NCBI RefSeq assembly: GCF_003996985.1
Contig: NZ_RJJX01000001.1
Span: 310,001-374,000, forward strand
Length of the DNA: 64,000 nt
Direction of reading: 5' to 3'
Source: Ancylomarina longa
GTDB lineage: Bacteria > Bacteroidota > Bacteroidia > Bacteroidales > Marinifilaceae
Position 1 is the first letter of the stretch; every line of letters starts with the position of its first letter. Shown here piece after piece: positions 26,519-35,166 of this stretch. A model generated the notes under the pieces. It searched no databases, was not told where the DNA came from, and saw only the letters and a list, made by a program, of their open reading frames with translations. The position numbers were made by a program, and so were the translations under genes.

Positions 26519-28045
26519 TTATTTGGGATTAATCCATTCTGGCATTTCTGCATTTTTAATAATTTCCTCGCGATTCTGTCCATCAGTATCCATCGTCCAA
26601 ATATTTTTTGTTCCATCCCCATCATTAGCAACATTCATAAAAATAATTTTACCACCTGTCTGTGAGAATACAGCCTGTAAATCATTTGTACCAGCTTCCT
26701 TATTGTCTTCTGATAGATCCGTTAAATTTGACCCGTCAACATCAATACTATATATTTTAGCATTAAATTGTTGACCTTGATCATCTTCATACAAAGAATC
26801 CAAGGAGAAAATAACCTTATCTCCAGTAATGGTAAAGTGAGGATTTGATAAAGTTCCAGGTAGATTATCCACTAAAAGAGTCATATTAGAACTATCCGGG
26901 TCCATCAAATATATCTCATTATCGTATGGTAATTCTCCTTGCGTTAGCGCTACAATTTTCTCCTGACTTCTATTTTTAAAATGCCCACTCCATTCACAAG
27001 ATTTAAATTGACGATTAACTGGTGCTTTTGCAATAGACTGTAATCCTGTACCATTATAATTAATTTTATAAAGATTACTATAGTTTGCATAAGCAATTTG
27101 ACTTCCATCTGGCGACCAGGAAAAACCAGAACCATTATTCTGATATCCTGCAATAGGAAGATCTGTAACCTTAGTCACATTATTGCCTTTCAGATCCATC
27201 GTATATATTTGATACTTTCCAGTTACATTTGATGAAAAAGCCAAGAGCTCTTCATTCGGAGAAATCCTAGGGGAAACTTCACTACCACCATCATCCGTTA
27301 ATCTAATAAGATGATTCTCTGCTAAATCCCATGAATAAATATCTTTACTACCAAGTGTATCCTTAACGAAAAAGAAAGGGTTACTCGGGTATTTTTCTGT
27401 TTTAAATTTCCATAATCGCCCTTCAGTTTCATCCAAACTTCGGTTACGCGCCACAATCTTCCATTGATATGGTGTCTCAAATTTAAGACCAGAAACAGTA
27501 TAAGTCGTATCAAGAATATTAGATGCCACTTTAGTTCCCTCAAAATCATCACCTCCTTCAAATATGATTACATCATAACGCAAAGTATCACCGGTTTCTG
27601 TCTCTCCGGCATTCCATACCAATTCTGTACTTGTAGCTAGATCAACAGTCGCATTTAAAGGTGTTATATAAACAGGCTCTTCAGGTGCTGCAAATTCAGG
27701 TGGTGCTACCTGCATCACAATATCCATAACCAGTGCTTGTCCTACAAGAACTTTAATACTAACATTTTCCGAAGTATAATCTTCCTTTTTAGCTGTAACA
27801 GAATAATCCCCAACCAGTACTTCGCCAAGATTAAAATGCCCATCAACATCCGTAGTAACAGACTTGGAACCAGGACTTGTGGAAATCGCAACTCCTTCCA
27901 TAGGAAGATTTCCATCGGAAGTTTTGACCGTTCCGCTAATAGAGCCAAATTGATCTGGATCGATGGTGTTCTCATTACACGAAAAAACCAAAGAAAATAT
28001 AGTCATCAAGAATAAAAATCTGAAGAGTAAGTAGAATTTTCTCAT
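26519..28045 (-). CDS. Lipoprotein with carboxypeptidase-regulatory-like, FN3-like and PD40 beta-propeller domains
   Basis: 508 residues. The lipobox LVFSC puts the lipidated cysteine at 23. The domains in order are a CarboxypepD_reg-like beta-sandwich at about 33-112 (GSISGTVKTSDGNLPMEGV), an FN3-like domain at about 125-220 (TSTELVWNAGE ... YQWKIVARN) and a TolB-type propeller at about 230-505. The propeller repeats are ISPNEELLAFSSNVTGKYQI, FSWSPDGSQIAYANYSN and FSQTGGKIIFMNVANDGDG. Likely anchored in the outer membrane. It begins 30 bases after the stop of the CsgC/CsgH-like gene and is probably co-transcribed, so it may belong to the curli system; its role is not known. Confidence 0.82.
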   Translation of the reverse strand: MRKFYLLFRFLFLMTIFSLVFSCNENTIDPDQFGSISGTVKTSDGNLPMEGVAISTSPGSKSVTTDVDGHFNLGEVLVGDYSVTAKKEDYTSENVSIKVLVGQALVMDIVMQVAPPEFAAPEEPVYITPLNATVDLATSTELVWNAGETETGDTLRYDVIIFEGGDDFEGTKVASNILDTTYTVSGLKFETPYQWKIVARNRSLDETEGRLWKFKTEKYPSNPFFFVKDTLGSKDIYSWDLAENHLIRLTDDGGSEVSPRISPNEELLAFSSNVTGKYQIYTMDLKGNNVTKVTDLPIAGYQNNGSGFSWSPDGSQIAYANYSNLYKINYNGTGLQSIAKAPVNRQFKSCEWSGHFKNRSQEKIVALTQGELPYDNEIYLMDPDSSNMTLLVDNLPGTLSNPHFTITGDKVIFSLDSLYEDDQGQQFNAKIYSIDVDGSNLTDLSEDNKEAGTNDLQAVFSQTGGKIIFMNVANDGDGTKNIWTMDTDGQNREEIIKNAEMPEWINPK

Positions 28046-28075
28046 AAACTAGCTGCAATTTTAATTTTTCTTAAT

Positions 28076-28462
28076 TTAATGATTATCTCCATGTAAAACA
28101 ACCGAATCTTGAGCAATCAACAAGTTATTGTGATAAACCTTCAAGCTGACAATGAGATTATCATTACGCAAAAGATTTACTCTAGATTCAGATAATGATA
28201 AAATCGTTAATTTCTCTGATATTACCTTCCCTTTTTGTATTGTTGACGAATGCCCGGATCGACCATTCTTTTCAGTTTTCAGAATATAATCAAGGTTTAT
28301 AAGCTTACTCCCTAAATTTTGTAATTTTGCCGTAAGTGTTAAATTACTCACTTCGCCTTCCATTTCAATCCAGGCTTTTATTTGCTTACCATCCAAAAGG
28401 TTTGTTTGACTAACTCCTATAAGTAGGAAGGAATACAAAATGATCAGGTGTTTAATAATCAT
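28076..28462 (-). CDS. CsgC/CsgH-like curli chaperone
   Basis: 128 residues with a signal peptide (about 1-22) and a single strand-rich domain. The segment SGHSSTIQKGKV, followed by hydrophobic strands and NDNLIVSLKVYHNNLLIAQDSVVL, aligns by eye with the CsgC SGQSQTKQ region and its late strands. CsgC/CsgH hold curlin in a soluble state in the periplasm. There is no CxC motif as in E. coli CsgC, which fits CsgH better. Position directly downstream of two curlins supports the call. The precise family should be checked by profile search. Confidence 0.68.
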   Translation of the reverse strand: MIIKHLIILYSFLLIGVSQTNLLDGKQIKAWIEMEGEVSNLTLTAKLQNLGSKLINLDYILKTEKNGRSGHSSTIQKGKVISEKLTILSLSESRVNLLRNDNLIVSLKVYHNNLLIAQDSVVLHGDNH

Positions 28463-28580
28463 TTACATGTGATTTTGATTTCCTTATAAATGTATTTAAT
28501 ATTTAACTTAAAATCAATCACTATTACGTTAAAATATTATAAATACATTAAAAAAAAATGTAATTACTATAAAATACCTT

Positions 28581-28613
28581 AAAAACAAAAGGGATGCCCT
28601 AAAGGACATCCCT
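28581..28613 (-). terminator. Orphan terminator upstream of the CsgH-like gene
   Basis: GGGATG (28591-28596) and CATCCC (28607-28612) form the stem, extended inward by CC/GG; on the minus strand the tail is TTTTGTTTTT. It lies 560 bases after the curlin stop codon. Confidence 0.75.
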
Positions 28614-29127
28614 AACAATTTAAACCTGCTCCGTATTCACAAACCACTCTTTATTATATCGTGATTTTCAATTTATTTAAAATATAGCATATCTTCTACG
28701 ATAAGCAGTATTCATTGTAATCTTTTTGCTCCAACTTTAATTTTCAAAGCTCTTATTATTCCCAATAATTTTTTGTTGCAATGAATTAACATCACCAATA
28801 TAATGGCGAATATTTGAAGAATTGTTGAATGCAAAGTTAATTCTCAAAAAAATAAAACATCAATTAAAATTAAAAGACTATATAATCTTGAATACTCTGC
28901 GATTTTATCAACATCCATAAGTCAGAACTAATCAACAAATGCAAATCGATTTCTATTAAAAATTTAATTGCTTATTAATAATAAAATTACGATGTAAACA
29001 AATGTCCTGATACAAATCTAAAATGAGATCAAAATACAATAAAGAAATTCTTTTATAAACTTAAAAACAATTGCACAGAGCATATCAATTGAAGAATTCA
29101 TAAAAGAATCATTTTAAAATCTTTATC

Positions 29128-29160
29128 AGGAAAAAAATTCCCGCCATTGGCGGGAATTAA
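29128..29160 (-). terminator. Terminator of the second curlin gene
   Basis: Perfect 10-base arms, 29136-29145 and 29149-29158 (AATTCCCGCC with its complement), then seven T on the minus strand. Confidence 0.9.
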
Positions 29161-29172
29161 TTCTTAATTTAC

Positions 29173-30888
29173 TTATGGAGTTACGACAAATGAAGTACCT
29201 ACATTACCTTGCTGAACGAAGGAGAAATTGTCATTACCATCTTGAATAACTAAACCGAAATGGTCATTACCAATTTGCTCTAGATGAGATGAATTGTCGT
29301 CACCAAACTGATAAGTTAAACCAGTATTGTTATCACCTGTTTGTGAAATGAATGCCATATTTCTTGCGCCATCCATTTGTGCAATTACAGCTACGTTACC
29401 GTCACCTTTTTGCATGATATCAGCAGAACTTCCATCTTGATCATACTGAAATACCCAACCTCTGTTGAAATCACCTCGTTGAACAACACTAGCAGAAGAC
29501 ATTGAACCACCAAATTGACCTACGAATGAGAAATTATGTTCTCCATTCTGTCTTATTTTAGCGTTATTTTTAACACCTCCAATTTGATCAATAATTGCAG
29601 TATTTCCATGATCTAACTGTACTATTCTTGCACGATTTCTAGTTCCATTAATTTGAGAAATATAAGCAGTTTGATGATCACCATATTGCTTAACAGTAGC
29701 TTTGTCTTTATAACCCCACTTTTGAGATACATCAGCAAAATTACGATAGCCATCTTGCAAAACATCAACAGTACCACCTACTTCAGCAATTTGATCAACA
29801 TATGCAGCATTACGTGCACCTATTTGAGTTGTAGTTGCTGTATTATAACCACCACCAATTTGAATTGTTCTTGCTACGTTTCCGCTGCCATTTTGATCAA
29901 TCGTTGCCATATTCATTTCTCCCCAACGTTGTAAGGTATAAGCACGATTAAAGAATCCATTTTGAAGGATATAAGATTTATTAGCATATCCTCTAAACTG
30001 CATCGCTTCAGCAGAATTAAATCCTAAGAACTGAGTGATTGTTGCATTATTGAACTGACCTCCTAATTGAGTGGTTCTTGCTCTATTTAAAAAGCCATCC
30101 TGATTCACAAGTGCAGAATTCATATAACCGCCTAGCTGAGAAACATTAGCCATATTGCGATAACCAAACTGTAATACAGTTGCAGTATTTCCGATACCGA
30201 ATCTTTGACTAATATTGGAACGATTTCTAACACCAACTTGTAATACATTTGCCATTGTTCCCCAAGTAAGGAATTGTGAAACTGTAGAAGAGTTTGCTAT
30301 ACCAAGCTGTCCAACATATGCACCACTTAATGCACCCATTTGCCATACATTACTTTGATTAAAAGCACCTAATTGGCCAACAAGAGCAGTATTTCCAAAT
30401 AACCCCTGAGTGATTGAAGAACCGTTTCCTAAACCAGCTTGCCATGCATTAGCAGAATTAAAGAAACCAGACTGACTAATAGTAGAGTAGTTAAATAATC
30501 CAATTTGAGTTACACCAGCATTATTAAATGCTCCTAATTGACTAATCATGGACATATTAAGAAGTCCCCATTGGTCAACAGTTGCAGAATTCAACAAACC
30601 AAATTGATTAATTAATGATCCGTTAAAAATACCTTTCTGTGTAACGTCAGCAGAATTAGCTATAAAAAATTGATTAATGTCTGAATAGTTTGCAAAACCA
30701 TCCTGATCTACATTAGCCATATTAAAGAGTCCAAGCTGGTTAATATCACTATTATTATATAATCCGACCTGCATTACAAAATCGGTATTCATATAACCAG
30801 TTTGGCTAACATTGGATGTGTTTACCTGCGCAAAAGCAGAACTTGCTGCAAATACGACGGCCACAAATAAAAATAATAATTTTTTCAT
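29173..30888 (-). CDS. Giant curlin (CsgA/CsgB-like amyloid subunit), 571 residues
   Basis: A signal peptide (1-21, ending SSAFAQ) is followed by about 48 consecutive strand repeats of 11-12 residues with the pattern N-x-A-x-V-x-Q-x-G-x-x-N, for example NSATVDQWGLLN. Two such strands make one curlin repeat, so about 24 repeats against five in E. coli CsgA. Curlins are secreted unfolded through CsgG and polymerise into amyloid. The loops change along the chain: the first half has hydrophobic loops (QLGLFN, QSGFFN), the last quarter acidic ones (QTGDNN, QFGDDN, QDGNDN). The last residues GTSFVVTP fall outside the repeat. It has its own terminator. Confidence 0.92.
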   Translation of the reverse strand: MKKLLFLFVAVVFAASSAFAQVNTSNVSQTGYMNTDFVMQVGLYNNSDINQLGLFNMANVDQDGFANYSDINQFFIANSADVTQKGIFNGSLINQFGLLNSATVDQWGLLNMSMISQLGAFNNAGVTQIGLFNYSTISQSGFFNSANAWQAGLGNGSSITQGLFGNTALVGQLGAFNQSNVWQMGALSGAYVGQLGIANSSTVSQFLTWGTMANVLQVGVRNRSNISQRFGIGNTATVLQFGYRNMANVSQLGGYMNSALVNQDGFLNRARTTQLGGQFNNATITQFLGFNSAEAMQFRGYANKSYILQNGFFNRAYTLQRWGEMNMATIDQNGSGNVARTIQIGGGYNTATTTQIGARNAAYVDQIAEVGGTVDVLQDGYRNFADVSQKWGYKDKATVKQYGDHQTAYISQINGTRNRARIVQLDHGNTAIIDQIGGVKNNAKIRQNGEHNFSFVGQFGGSMSSASVVQRGDFNRGWVFQYDQDGSSADIMQKGDGNVAVIAQMDGARNMAFISQTGDNNTGLTYQFGDDNSSHLEQIGNDHFGLVIQDGNDNFSFVQQGNVGTSFVVTP

Positions 30889-30905
30889 GGTTGAAAATTT
30901 TTTAA

Positions 30906-30920
30906 GGTTTTAAAGTGAAT
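30906..30920 (-). promoter_or_regulatory. 15-bp leader element shared with the HTH gene leader
   Basis: On the minus strand ATTCACTTTAAAACC, 17 bases before the curlin ATG. The identical 15-mer occurs at 42197-42211, and a one-base-shorter form at 32891-32904 before the other curlin. Confidence 0.5.
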
Positions 30921-31159
30921 TTTAAAGTAAAATCTAAATAAAAGGTTTAAGAGCTCTGATCTATCACGAAAATGCTTTTCCAACATGTTTCGATCCTTTA
31001 TCTAAATTAAGAAAAAGCAGTCCCAAAAGCCTTGATTTTTACATGAATGGACTTCATGTGTTGATTAATCCTATCGTCAGCTCAGCTAATTTTTATGAGG
31101 TCTAAAAAAAAATAAGAAATATTAAACAATTATTGAGCTTCAATGAATTACTGTGATAT

Positions 31160-31206
31160 AAAGAAACCGCCAAATCGCATAAAATTCGCGAATTTGACGG
31201 TTTGGT
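31160..31206 (-). terminator. Terminator of the first curlin gene
   Basis: On the minus strand a long imperfect stem: AAACCGTCAAAT pairs with ATTTGGCGGTTT (one mismatch), with GC pairs inside, followed by CTTTATA. A transcriptional break between the curlins is likely but may be leaky. Confidence 0.7.
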
Positions 31207-31253
31207 TTATTCAAAATCAATCAAATCGAAGAAAAAATTTTGTTGCAAACAAA

Positions 31254-32876
31254 TTAATTTGATTGAATAACTACTGCCGAATTTCCATTACCGTATTGAG
31301 TCACAACAGAACTATGTCCTAAACCATACTGATATACATCTACGCTGTTATTACTTCCAAATTGCTCTGTATAGGAAGAATTAAGTACACCTTCCTGATA
31401 CGTATTAGCTACATTATTCTCGCCATAAGCTTGTACAGACACAGCTAAATTCAAATCACCATTCTGAATAATTAAAGCAGAACTATTGTCTACCTCATAC
31501 TGAACTATAGCAGCCATATTACCATTTCCAAACTGGCCAATACCAGCATAACTAGCTTCGGTATTAGTTTGTTCAATGTATGCGTAATTATAAGTTCCAA
31601 CTTGTAAAGCTTCCGCAACACTACCGTAATTACTTACCTGCATAATTTCAGCATCATTATCCATTCCAACTTGTCCGATATAAGCGTCATTCCACGCTCC
31701 ATCAACCTGTGTAATAAGAGCTTCATTTCCTGCACCAAACTGATCCACTTGAGCAGTATTAAATTCTCCACCTAGTTGAACTACTTCTGCATCATTATAA
31801 TATCCGAATTGATTCACAACAGCTGTATTATAAAATCCGTTCTCCTGATCAACAAATGCAGTATTTCCACGACCTTGTTGAGATACTAACGCCCAATTTA
31901 AAGAACCATAAATCTGATCAACTTCTGCTGCATTATCTCTGCCATGCTGATTAATTGAGGCTAGATTTCCGATACCGCCATATTGATATGTGAAAGCAAA
32001 ATTATCTTTGCCATGCTGAGCGATACTTGCGGTATTAAACCAACCGCCATACTGTAATGCATAAGCATCATTTGACTTGCCATGCTGATTAATGTTAATA
32101 TTATTCATCCAGCCACCTTCTTGTAAACTATAAGCAAAATTAAATTTCCCCTTCTGCATAATGGTAGAACTATTAGAATCTCCCCAATTTTGATCTATCA
32201 TAGCTGTATTAAACATACCTCTTTGATCAACTGTTGCATAATTATAAACGCCGTATCGTTGAGATATTGAACTGCTATTAGCAAAGCCAAATTGATTTAC
32301 CCATGCACCATTAGCATAAGTAAACATTTGCTCAACGTTGGAAGAATTAAATAATCCAATTTGGCTTACTTCTACCATATCATACATCCCTTCAAATTGG
32401 AATACATTTGACTGATTAAACCAACCATACTGGTAAACATCAGCTACTTCGCCATAACTAAACCACTGATTAATGCTAGAATAATTAATACCAAACTGAT
32501 TTACAAAAGCACTGTTTTCTGAACCCCAAAATTGACTAATAAAAGAAGTATTTGCTCCCTCCTGATAAACAACTGCAAGGTTATTTAAACCAAATTGAAA
32601 AGCTTTAGAAAAATTACTTCCTGCCTGAGTAGCGTAATATTCATTACCTTCTCCTAATTGTTCTGATAAGGAAACATTAAAAATGCCATTTTGATCTACA
32701 TTTGCAACATTAAGTGTTCCATTCTGATAGATATCGTTAATGTTAAAAAATCCAACTTGCGATACTATAACCTGATTTCCAAGTCCAAGTTGGTTGACAT
32801 TAGATTGATTAATCTGTGCAAACGAAGCGGCACCAGATAAAATTAAAACTAAAAGAAAAAATAAATTCTTTTTCAT
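31254..32876 (-). CDS. Giant curlin (CsgA/CsgB-like amyloid subunit), 540 residues
   Basis: The start is taken at ATG 32876 (MKKNLFFLLVLILSG), which gives a clean signal peptide ending SFAQ; the frame is open to 32945, but those residues are not signal-like. About 46 strand repeats follow, such as NVANVDQNGIFN and NTAQVDQFGAGN. In the middle, short QHGKxN loops alternate with longer QYGGxFN loops, showing a 23-residue two-strand unit. The chain ends in the repeat itself (SAVVIQSN), unlike its neighbour. Which of the two curlins is the major subunit and which the nucleator cannot be told. It follows csgG after a terminator. Confidence 0.92.
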   Translation of the reverse strand: MKKNLFFLLVLILSGAASFAQINQSNVNQLGLGNQVIVSQVGFFNINDIYQNGTLNVANVDQNGIFNVSLSEQLGEGNEYYATQAGSNFSKAFQFGLNNLAVVYQEGANTSFISQFWGSENSAFVNQFGINYSSINQWFSYGEVADVYQYGWFNQSNVFQFEGMYDMVEVSQIGLFNSSNVEQMFTYANGAWVNQFGFANSSSISQRYGVYNYATVDQRGMFNTAMIDQNWGDSNSSTIMQKGKFNFAYSLQEGGWMNNININQHGKSNDAYALQYGGWFNTASIAQHGKDNFAFTYQYGGIGNLASINQHGRDNAAEVDQIYGSLNWALVSQQGRGNTAFVDQENGFYNTAVVNQFGYYNDAEVVQLGGEFNTAQVDQFGAGNEALITQVDGAWNDAYIGQVGMDNDAEIMQVSNYGSVAEALQVGTYNYAYIEQTNTEASYAGIGQFGNGNMAAIVQYEVDNSSALIIQNGDLNLAVSVQAYGENNVANTYQEGVLNSSYTEQFGSNNSVDVYQYGLGHSSVVTQYGNGNSAVVIQSN

Positions 32877-32890
32877 GGTTTGATTTTTTA

Positions 32891-32904
32891 GGTTTAAAGT
32901 GAAT
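32891..32904 (-). promoter_or_regulatory. Shared leader element before the first curlin
   Basis: On the minus strand ATTCACTTTAAACC, 14 bases before the ATG; a one-base-shorter form of the 15-mer at 30906 and 42197. Confidence 0.45.
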
Positions 32905-33187
32905 AAATCAGGTTTCCCTGAGTAAAATTTAATTACTAGATTCAACTATAAATAAATTTCGATTTATTGATTTATGTTTTGAATACAGATTAAATTTAAA
33001 AAGATCATATGGAAATATAATGTTAGATTACATTAGTTTTACATTTTAAATGATGAAACATCCGAAGATATTGACTAACATTATTGAAATATACAAACCA
33101 CTGATTATTTATTAATTATAATTAAACAAACACAAAACCACATGTAAATACAATAGATGTAATAGATTTTTTTCAACTTTTAATACT

Positions 33188-33220
33188 TCATAAAAAATGC
33201 CGGAATAAATCCCGGCATTG
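33188..33220 (-). terminator. Terminator of csgG
   Basis: AATGCCGG (33196-33203) and CCGGCATT (33212-33219), followed on the minus strand by six T. Confidence 0.85.
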
Positions 33221-33259
33221 TTAATAACTTGTTAATATTTTATTTAGTAGAAATCAAGC

Positions 33260-34696
33260 TTATTTCTCTTTTTTCCTTATCTTTTTGTTCTTCTTATTCT
33301 TATTTCTATCCCAAATTTTATCAAAGTAAAAATTCAATCCAATTTTACCTTCCCAGAAATAATCATTATACTTTCCCTTATTTAATCCATCAACTCCATC
33401 ATCAAATATATAATGATTTAAAATAGAAAAATTTAATCCAAACCTTTCATTAAGTAAAAACTCCACACCAACTCCATAAATACCTTGTGCATTAATTGAA
33501 TTTGACAAATCAAAAGTGTAAGCTGATTTATTCTGCTCTGAAACTACACCAAAACCACCTAAAATATATGGTGTCCAATCTTTATATGGGGACAATCGAT
33601 ACTTCATGGTAAAATCCAAGGAATTAAACGTTTTCTGAAGATATTGAGTCGTAGCAAAATCACCTCGACTCAAATTTATCCCAAGTTGTAAAAAAGATTG
33701 AGTATCGTAAAGCATTGAAACTCCACCCATAAATTTCATTTCTGGATTACTATAATCACCCATAAATAGCCAAGAACCTGCATTAAACCCTAGTCCAAAT
33801 TTATGCCGGCGTGGAGTTAGTAAATGATCGAAAAAATCAGCTCCCTGATTATCTTCTTTTTCGGCTACATAATTCTTGATTACATCAGAATTTACATCCT
33901 CTGGATTTTTTAAATCCCATAAACCTTCAATAACTCCTTCGATTATTAAAGACTCCACAGCCTTTTCAATAGCCTCTTTTACAGCCATTTCTGACGGCTC
34001 ATTGTATGTGAAACCTGTTTCTGCCTCCAAAAGTCTTTTGAATTTCACATATCGAAAAATACTTGCATCAATCTTTTGGGAAAGAATCATTTTTGAAGTA
34101 TACACAGTTTTAAGAATCCGACCATTACTGGTAGAAATAGCTCTTAAATATACCGTAACCCGATCTTGTCTATATTGTCCTGAAGCCCCTGCTCCAAAAT
34201 ATTTTAATCCAGCTCCTCCAGTAAGAACATTTGCATCATAACTAATAACTCCACCTTCTAAAACTAATCCGGCAAACAAAAGTGGTGGTAATAATTGAGA
34301 TCCATCTTTTTGACCAGCATAATTCGCTCTGCTTGATCGAATTATTTTTCTTTCGTTAAGAAGATTTGATAAACCCTCCCTTTCAATAGGAATAAACCAA
34401 CCAGACTCTTCAATTGCTTTTAATAAAATTGAGGTTGTCCCTTGCGTTACAGCAGTAGACCAATTCGCTCCTGTAGTAGATGGTTTATATTGACCTGTTT
34501 GGTCTCTAAATTTATATACAGCAGCTACAATCTTTTCTTTAGGTTCAGGAAGACCAACTAAAGTTTTTCGTCCTGGTGTTTCTGCACCTATTTCTGCCCT
34601 CTGTTCTGTTAGAGGTTGATTAAAGAATGGTACACAAGAAGTAAAGAGTAGAATAAATAATAGAATAAAGGAACTATAGCGTATAAGTTTGAACAT
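33260..34696 (-). CDS. csgG: Curli secretion channel CsgG fused to a C-terminal beta-barrel-like domain
   Basis: 478 residues from ATG 34696 (a TTG eight codons earlier is open). Lipobox LFTSC with lipidated Cys21. Residues about 30-275 are CsgG: LPEPKEKIVAAVYKFRDQTGQYK, WFIPIEREGLSNLLNERKII, LLFAGLVLEGGVISYDANVLTGGAG, YFGAGASGQYRQDRVTVYLRA. CsgG forms the nonameric outer-membrane pore for curlins. E. coli CsgG is 277 residues; here about 185 more follow, with alternating strands ending in aromatics (KFGLGFNAGSWLFMGDY, FTMKYRLSPYKDWTPYILGG, GKIGLNFYFDK), like a small OmpA/OmpX-type barrel. The tail is very lysine-rich. A terminator follows. Confidence 0.93.
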   Translation of the reverse strand: MFKLIRYSSFILLFILLFTSCVPFFNQPLTEQRAEIGAETPGRKTLVGLPEPKEKIVAAVYKFRDQTGQYKPSTTGANWSTAVTQGTTSILLKAIEESGWFIPIEREGLSNLLNERKIIRSSRANYAGQKDGSQLLPPLLFAGLVLEGGVISYDANVLTGGAGLKYFGAGASGQYRQDRVTVYLRAISTSNGRILKTVYTSKMILSQKIDASIFRYVKFKRLLEAETGFTYNEPSEMAVKEAIEKAVESLIIEGVIEGLWDLKNPEDVNSDVIKNYVAEKEDNQGADFFDHLLTPRRHKFGLGFNAGSWLFMGDYSNPEMKFMGGVSMLYDTQSFLQLGINLSRGDFATTQYLQKTFNSLDFTMKYRLSPYKDWTPYILGGFGVVSEQNKSAYTFDLSNSINAQGIYGVGVEFLLNERFGLNFSILNHYIFDDGVDGLNKGKYNDYFWEGKIGLNFYFDKIWDRNKNKKNKKIRKKEK

Positions 34697-34727
34697 ATAG
34701 AGAGATTTAATAGATGACAATTATTTT

Positions 34728-35150
34728 TTAATAACTCGGTATAACTACATTGGTGAAATTCCCAGTCGTTATATCCTGCACATTAACCGTCACACCTCCT
34801 CCATCTTGAAAAACATCAACCTTATAATTTCCAAGATTATAAGATCCTGTCTCAAGATTTCCTCCATCACCAAAAATAGAATTTACCAATCGGCTCGACA
34901 ATTGATTTAAAATTTGACGATTTAAATTATCCTGAAAATCATCTAATGGATCAGTTTTGAGTTGATCGTCTGCGTTAGGGTCCTTAAGTCTATTCTGTTG
35001 TGTCGCAGAGTTTAAAAGCCAGTTCATATTATACTGATTTCCACCAAACGATGAATTAATTGGCTGGTAAACGAAATCTTGTGCAGTAGCATTTAATTGT
35101 CCTAACAAGATTAAAACTGATAATATAAAGATTACTTTAAAAAATCTCAT
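34728..35150 (-). CDS. csgF: Curli assembly factor CsgF
   Basis: 140 residues from ATG 35150, where the signal peptide (MRFFKVIFILSVLILLG) begins; the frame is open further upstream but overlaps csgE. The mature N-terminus FVYQPINSSFGGNQYNMNWL is the CsgF signature that inserts into the CsgG pore. Then come the helical neck (QNRLKDP) and a C-terminal strand region (GNYKVDVFQDGGGVTVNVQD). It lies between csgE (16 bases upstream) and csgG (31 bases downstream), so the three form an operon. Confidence 0.93.
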   Translation of the reverse strand: MRFFKVIFILSVLILLGQLNATAQDFVYQPINSSFGGNQYNMNWLLNSATQQNRLKDPNADDQLKTDPLDDFQDNLNRQILNQLSSRLVNSIFGDGGNLETGSYNLGNYKVDVFQDGGGVTVNVQDITTGNFTNVVIPSY

Positions 35151-35166
35151 ATGTTGATATTTAAGA

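Larger units (their letters stand above)
28463..29172. other. Long gap between CsgH-like gene and curlin gene, bounded by two minus-strand terminators
   Basis: 710 bases with no convincing ORF. Terminators lie at 29128-29160 (curlin) and at 28581-28613, with a -7 box (TAACTTTG on the minus strand, 28839-28832) in between. The second terminator has no known gene feeding it, so a small RNA is possible. The remaining sequence is A/T-rich without recognisable content. Confidence 0.5.
30889..31253. other. Gap between the two curlin genes
   Basis: 365 bases without an ORF. It holds the terminator of the upstream curlin (31160-31206), a small hairpin (CATGAA/TTCATG near 31042-31058) and, next to the start codon, the shared leader element at 30906-30920. 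No consensus promoter was found. Confidence 0.55.
32877..33259. other. Gap between csgG and the first curlin gene
   Basis: 383 bases, A/T-rich, no ORF. It holds the csgG terminator, a near-consensus -7 (TATAGTTG on the minus strand, 32950-32943), a small CAGG/CCTG hairpin in the leader and the shared leader element at 32891-32904. Confidence 0.5.

Noticed and set aside
29653-29934. 93-codon plus-strand ORF within the curlin gene
   Set aside because: Its isoleucine/threonine/cysteine-rich translation is the antisense of the curlin repeats.
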